52,738 nucleotides of DNA from JBJXGE01 sp046154185 (GTDB lineage Bacteria > Planctomycetota > UBA8108 > UBA1146 > JAJFFE01), in contig JBJXGE010000027.1 of assembly GCA_046154185.1 (NCBI GenBank), positions 1-52,738 of the forward strand, read 5' to 3'. Each line of letters begins with the position of its first letter. Position 1 is the stretch's first letter. Shown in pieces: positions 51,283-52,738 of the stretch. The notes beneath the pieces were generated by a model. That model searched no databases and had not been told where the DNA came from. It saw nothing but the letters and a program-made list of their open reading frames with translations. The position numbers and the translations under genes are program-made.

Positions 51283-52738
51283 AGGCGTTTACACGGTCGC
51301 TTCTATTACCGGGGTTCTTGTGCGCCGCCGCGTTCATCTATTTGCTAGTGAGTTGGCTCGGCGAGACGCCGCGCTACGCGACTGGGCCGAAGGGCGAGTT
51401 GACGTCGGGCACGAGTGAGAGCGCGGAATCGCTGAGCGCCTGGCCGGCGCTTTACTACGCAGTTTGGAGCGCTCCGCAAGTCATCACGCCGCGCCTTGCC
51501 ACGCTGAGCGGCGACATCGTCGCGAGCGACGCGCGCATCTTGGCGCTCGTGAATTCCGCCGCCGACGAAGCGGATCCCTGCGAGACCCATGACGGCGAGA
51601 TCTTGCTGTTTGCGTCGAATCGACCGAATGCCAACGCGGACGCGGGGGAAGCGGATGGCGGCTACGACCTTTTTTGGTGCCGTCGAGAAGGCGTTGGCTA
51701 CGGACTGCCGCAACGTTTTCCGGCGCCGATCACGAGCGTCTATCACGAACTCTCGCCTTCGCTCGCGCGCCACCCGAACGGCGAGTACACGCTGCTTTTC
51801 ACGTCCAACCGCGCACTCGGCGCCGTCGATCACGATTTGTACTTTGCGCGCGGCACATTCGGCGGCGCATGGAGCGCGCCGCAACCGTTGCGCACTACGG
51901 CGACGAACGCGGATGAGCGCGCGGCAGTGATTTTTCCCGCCGCCGATCGCATCGCCTTCTCACGCGAGGAGCGCGGCAAAATCGACTTCTGGGAAACCTG
52001 GGTGTTGCCGGGGGGTGAGTGGAGTCAGCCGCAGCGCATCGCAACGCTCGCGCACCCGCATAATGAAGCGCGACTCGCGCTCGCCGAAAGCGGCACTCAA
52101 CTGCAGATCGGACGCGCGAGCGCGACTTATGCTGCGCGTCTCGAGTTGTTGCGGCCGGTGCCGCCGCCGCCGCGCGCGTACGAGCCGGCGCTCGTTTTGT
52201 TGTTGTTGGCGCTCTTCCTCTTCTTGTTGCGCATGCTGTCGATGCGCTGGCGCACGCTCGAGATCATCTATTGGTGCTTGCTGATTTCGTTGTTGATTCA
52301 CGTGCTCCTGTGGTGGTTGCTGCACGATCACGGCGTACGCTCGCCCGGCGCTCCGCTCGACGGACCGGACGATCCAGGGAGCGCGAGCATCGTCGAGTTT
52401 TCGCGCGAGTTATTCCAACGCTCGGGCGCGGCAGCACTCATGCAAGCGGCCATCGGCGAGAACGTCGCGGCGGCGGCCGCCGCCGCGGAGGCCGAAAACA
52501 CCGCGACCGCGGATTCGAGTGCGCGCCTCGAACTTGACGACCTCGAACGCGAAGTAGGAACGCCCGTCGAACCGGCGGTCGCGCAGCCGACGGTGCCAGA
52601 ACTCGCGGAATCGACTCCTACTTCCTCGAGCGCCAACCCGGAACGCGAGAGCGAACCGAGCCTGCTGGCGCCGACGCCGACACCCGCCGCCGTCGCGGGC
52701 ATCGCACTCGCGGATGAGACGCGCGCCGCCGCCCCGGC
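51279..52738 (+). CDS. PD40-like propeller membrane protein (partial, runs off the window)
   Basis: The frame opens at GTG 51279, overlapping the ExbD stop, and stays open to the last base, giving 486 residues with no end. A span lies at about residues 8-26. Residues 100-260 contain PD40/TolB-like propeller blades (DGEILLFASNRPNANADAG, YTLLFTSNRALGAVDHDLYF). Two more spans lie near 304-322 and 328-347. After them comes an alanine-, proline- and glutamate-rich linker, which in similar proteins precedes a TonB/TolA-like C-terminal part; that part lies beyond the window. The operon order suggests it is the periplasmic partner of the ExbB/ExbD motor. Assignment is by style and context. Confidence 0.72.
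   Translation, partial: MKAFTRSLLLPGFLCAAAFIYLLVSWLGETPRYATGPKGELTSGTSESAESLSAWPALYYAVWSAPQVITPRLATLSGDIVASDARILALVNSAADEADPCETHDGEILLFASNRPNANADAGEADGGYDLFWCRREGVGYGLPQRFPAPITSVYHELSPSLARHPNGEYTLLFTSNRALGAVDHDLYFARGTFGGAWSAPQPLRTTATNADERAAVIFPAADRIAFSREERGKIDFWETWVLPGGEWSQPQRIATLAHPHNEARLALAESGTQLQIGRASATYAARLELLRPVPPPPRAYEPALVLLLLALFLFLLRMLSMRWRTLEIIYWCLLISLLIHVLLWWLLHDHGVRSPGAPLDGPDDPGSASIVEFSRELFQRSGAAALMQAAIGENVAAAAAAAEAENTATADSSARLELDDLEREVGTPVEPAVAQPTVPELAESTPTSSSANPERESEPSLLAPTPTPAAVAGIALADETRAAAP

Overview
The window is GC-rich bacterial chromosome, almost fully coding, and reads as a member of the Planctomycetota, probably an uncultured lineage. The strongest clues are four secreted proteins carrying a paired EF-hand, dockerin-like module of the kind common in planctomycete exoproteins (R-G-D/E, N-x-D/N-G, I-A/S-D-A-I, L-L-x-x-L-F), a leucine-rich-repeat lipoprotein of planctomycete style, a Ser/Thr kinase fused to a large ATPase/TPR region, several very large secreted or membrane-anchored proteins, and menaquinone-type UbiA, UbiX and UbiE/MenG homologues. 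This placement is inference from protein style; no rRNA or tRNA gene is present to confirm it.

Layout. 1-489: a non-coding stretch with two near-identical 84-bp copies of a palindrome-rich repeat. 490-4646: metallo-beta-lactamase-fold hydrolase, zinc-ribbon methyltransferase, small membrane protein, zinc alcohol dehydrogenase and a secreted DUF1579-like protein ended by a very strong terminator. 4716-8101: two translationally coupled dynamin-like membrane GTPases. 8269-10218: a POT peptide transporter. 10248-15417 (minus): a five-gene operon holding an uncharacterised protein, UbiX, UbiA, a membrane-embedded MutS-like ATPase and an EamA exporter. 15784-20744 (minus): a three-gene cassette of kinase-ATPase-TPR protein, secreted protein and trypsin-like protease. 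21304-24048: MenG/UbiE, divergent from a thioredoxin-like secreted protein and MurQ. 24095-38832: the secreted or surface block, with a 1434-residue carboxypeptidase-regulatory-repeat protein, a metalloprotease, two lipoproteins, dockerin-like proteins and an alpha/beta hydrolase. 39347-43347: pseudouridine synthase, cyanophycinase and RecD2-like helicase. 43515-46707: beta-helix dockerin-like protein and HD phosphohydrolase. 46937 to the end: TPR protein, ExbB, ExbD and a PD40 propeller protein, tightly overlapped and cut off by the window edge.

How the genes work together. The UbiX/UbiA operon and MenG point to menaquinone synthesis, probably by the futalosine route, though no mqnA-E gene is visible. 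The terminal TPR-ExbB-ExbD-PD40 operon looks like a Tol/Exb-type proton-driven envelope machine with its propeller built into a membrane protein. The most unusual items are the kinase/secreted/protease cassette, the dockerin-like module that ends in an exact Cys-Pro C-terminus in three unrelated proteins, the MutS-like ATPase with four predicted membrane spans, the tandem dynamin-like GTPases with altered G3/G4 motifs, and the uncharacterised protein coupled to UbiX. Many genes start at GTG or TTG; starts were chosen from Shine-Dalgarno sites, overlaps and signal peptides. All functions are assigned by reading motifs; no database search was run.
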